Origin: Candidatus Hestiella acidicharens
GTDB lineage: Archaea; Thermoproteota; Thermoprotei_A; Sulfolobales; Acidilobaceae
DNA: 6,519 nucleotides
Direction of reading: 5' to 3'
NCBI GenBank assembly: GCA_015523575.1
Contig: WAJZ01000109.1
Span: forward strand, 1-6,519
The notes under the pieces were generated by a model. It saw nothing but the letters and a program-made list of their open reading frames with translations. It was not told the DNA's origin and ran no database searches. Of the stretch, positions 5,226 to 6,519 are shown piece by piece (positions within the stretch are counted from its first letter, which is position 1; every line of letters begins with the position of its first letter). A program made the position numbers and the translations under genes.

Positions 5226-6395
5226 TTGTCCCTTAGTGACTCAAACAATAAAATAAATGAAAAACTCAATAGTGAAGAGGAAATAAGCTACCTCAGGGAG
5301 AGGGTAAGGTACCTTACCCAACTCAGGATCTCATTAGAAAGGGACCTAGAATACTACAAACAGGAGCTGTCTAAGCTTTTAGAAACGCCGTACATAGAGG
5401 CCATGCTACTAGAGGTACTTGACAAGGATAGGGCGATAGTTAAAAGCTCAACAGGTCCAAACCTCGTCGTTAAAATAGGTTCAAATGTTGACATAAAGAA
5501 ATTGAGACCTGGGGTTTCCGTTGCGCTAAACAATAAGGGTTCAACAATAGTAGAGATACTTCCAAATATCTACGATCCGTTTGTTGAAGCGATGGAAATT
5601 GATGAAAGGCCTCAACTTTCCTTTAAGGATGTGGGCGGTTTAGAGAGCCAGATAAGGGAGATATATGAAGTCGTTGGCCTACCTATACTCAATCCAAAAC
5701 TGTTTAAAGATATAGGGATAGACCCGCCACATGGAGTGTTGCTCTATGGACCGCCAGGAACAGGGAAAACTCTCCTGGCTAGGGCCCTTGCTGGTGAGGT
5801 CAAGGCGAACTTTATAAGGATTGTTAGTAGCCAGTTTGTCAATAAGTTCATAGGGGAGGGTGCAAGGATTGTTAGAGAGGTATTTAGGCTAGCGAGGGAA
5901 AGAAAACCTTCGATAGTCTTCATAGATGAGATAGATGCGATAGGTTCTAGAAGGATGGAAATGGGTACGAGTGGTGATAGAGAAGTACAGAGGACCCTGC
6001 TCCAGCTCCTCGCAGAAATAGATGGATTTGACCCGTTAGATACTGTTAAAATAATAGCTGCCACAAATAGGATAGACCTCCTAGACCCCGCGTTGTTGAG
6101 ACCAGGGAGGTTTGACAGGATAATAGAGGTTCCGTTACCCAATAAAGATGGGAGGAAGGAGATATTAGAGATATATGTAAAAAAGATGAGAACCAAGGAC
6201 TTTGATATAGAATATATAGCGGAGATAACAGAAGGCCTTTCTGGTGCAGAGATAAAGGCAATAGCTACCGAGGCTGGTTTCTTTGCGATAAGGCAGAAAT
6301 CAAAGTATGTGACAATGGAACATTTTCTGAAAGCCGTAGATAAAGTGAAGAAAAGGTTGGAGAGGAAAAAGCAGATTTTTGGTATGCAGATGTAA
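5226..6395 (+). CDS. pan: Proteasome-activating nucleotidase PAN (AAA+ ATPase)
   Basis: 389-residue hexameric AAA+ unfoldase that feeds proteins to the 20S proteasome, the archaeal counterpart of the Rpt1-6 ring. An N-terminal coiled coil (about 15-52) ends at P55, matching the conserved linker proline needed for alternating cis-trans subunits. An OB domain follows (about 58-115). The ATPase domain has DVGGLE (135-140), Walker A GPPGTGKT (175-182), pore loop KFIGEGAR (207-214), Walker B IVFIDEID (230-237), sensor AATN (278-281) and the second region of homology with RPGRFDR (292-298). The C-terminal helical domain runs from about 305. The protein ends FGMQM, without the usual hydrophobic-Tyr-X motif that opens the 20S gate. 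Start TTG 5226 follows ggtga by six bases. Length and coiled coil exclude a CDC48-type protein. Confidence 0.95.
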   Translation: MSLSDSNNKINEKLNSEEEISYLRERVRYLTQLRISLERDLEYYKQELSKLLETPYIEAMLLEVLDKDRAIVKSSTGPNLVVKIGSNVDIKKLRPGVSVALNNKGSTIVEILPNIYDPFVEAMEIDERPQLSFKDVGGLESQIREIYEVVGLPILNPKLFKDIGIDPPHGVLLYGPPGTGKTLLARALAGEVKANFIRIVSSQFVNKFIGEGARIVREVFRLARERKPSIVFIDEIDAIGSRRMEMGTSGDREVQRTLLQLLAEIDGFDPLDTVKIIAATNRIDLLDPALLRPGRFDRIIEVPLPNKDGRKEILEIYVKKMRTKDFDIEYIAEITEGLSGAEIKAIATEAGFFAIRQKSKYVTMEHFLKAVDKVKKRLERKKQIFGMQM

Positions 6396-6461
6396 GATTT
6401 TATTTTATTACATCCATTACAAATACTACTACAAGTTATAGAAAAGTTGCCTTTTTTGCAG
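6396..6461 (+). terminator. T-rich termination region after PAN
   Basis: Directly after the PAN stop lies attttatttta (6397-6407), and further on a six-T run in gccttttttgca (6450-6461). Archaeal transcription ends at T-rich stretches in the non-template strand, so these are the likely terminators of the PAN transcript. No strong GC hairpin is needed or seen. Confidence 0.5.
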
Positions 6462-6519
6462 CATTTTGTTTTAAAAACATAGCACAGTAATACAAAATAC
6501 ATTATACAAACAGTAATAT
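6462..6519. other. AT-rich intergenic tail with a short direct repeat
   Basis: The last 58 bases are very AT-rich and hold no gene. The nine-mer acagtaata occurs at 6484-6492 and again at 6510-6518, both next to acaaa-type sequence. This may be the promoter region of a gene to the right or the start of a repeat-bearing intergenic region. I see no RNA gene. Confidence 0.3.

Noticed and set aside
6370..6420. A frameshift hiding an HbYX ending of PAN
   Set aside because: The two other reading frames past the T-run were translated and neither ends in hydrophobic-Tyr-X near the expected length.
5744..6502. A 252-residue minus-strand open frame opposite PAN
   Set aside because: It is the antisense shadow of the conserved PAN ATPase domain; its residues have no recognisable family and the + strand gene is certain.

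Overview
The window reads as chromosomal DNA of a thermophilic crenarchaeon (Thermoproteota, class Thermoprotei). The gene content is archaeal: ribosomal protein S17e, MBF1, archaeal HflX, the tRNA C56 methyltransferase aTrm56, the transcription factor TFE and the proteasome-activating ATPase PAN. Arg codons are mostly AGG/AGA and Ile is often ATA, Shine-Dalgarno sites are of the GAGGTGA type, and six of eight genes start with TTG. I do not assign a genus. The presence of aTrm56 argues against Pyrobaculum, where C56 methylation is known to be guided by a C/D RNA instead. All eight genes lie on the + strand.

Layout. 1-307: no intact gene. The first 120 bases may hold a decayed 3' end of an IS605-type tnpB, followed by a stem-loop region and the promoter of rps17e. 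308-1327: rps17e (TTG at 308), then 24 bases later a gene whose product joins an N-terminal ubiquitin-like (MoaD/Urm1-type) domain, with its terminal Gly-Gly intact but internal, to a complete COG2236-type phosphoribosyltransferase. 1328-1492: intergenic, with a small palindrome and a TATA box placed for leaderless transcription of mbf1. 1493-5173: a tightly packed operon, mbf1-hflX-trm56-tfe-m5C DNA methyltransferase, whose genes abut or overlap by 0-56 bases. 5174-5225: a short promoter region. 5226-6395: PAN. 6396-6519: AT-rich tail with T-runs and no gene.

Together the genes serve basal information processing: transcription initiation (TFE, MBF1), translation (S17e, HflX, aTrm56) and proteasomal unfolding (PAN). 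From memory, a similar mbf1/hflX/trm56/tfe/PAN neighbourhood occurs in Sulfolobus. Two genes stand out. The Ub-like-phosphoribosyltransferase fusion looks like a ubiquitin-type precursor, lies about 4 kb from the proteasomal ATPase, and may also give a separate enzyme from an internal start. The DNA cytosine-5 methyltransferase has no visible restriction partner and appears translationally coupled to tfe. PAN also lacks the usual C-terminal HbYX motif for docking to the 20S proteasome.
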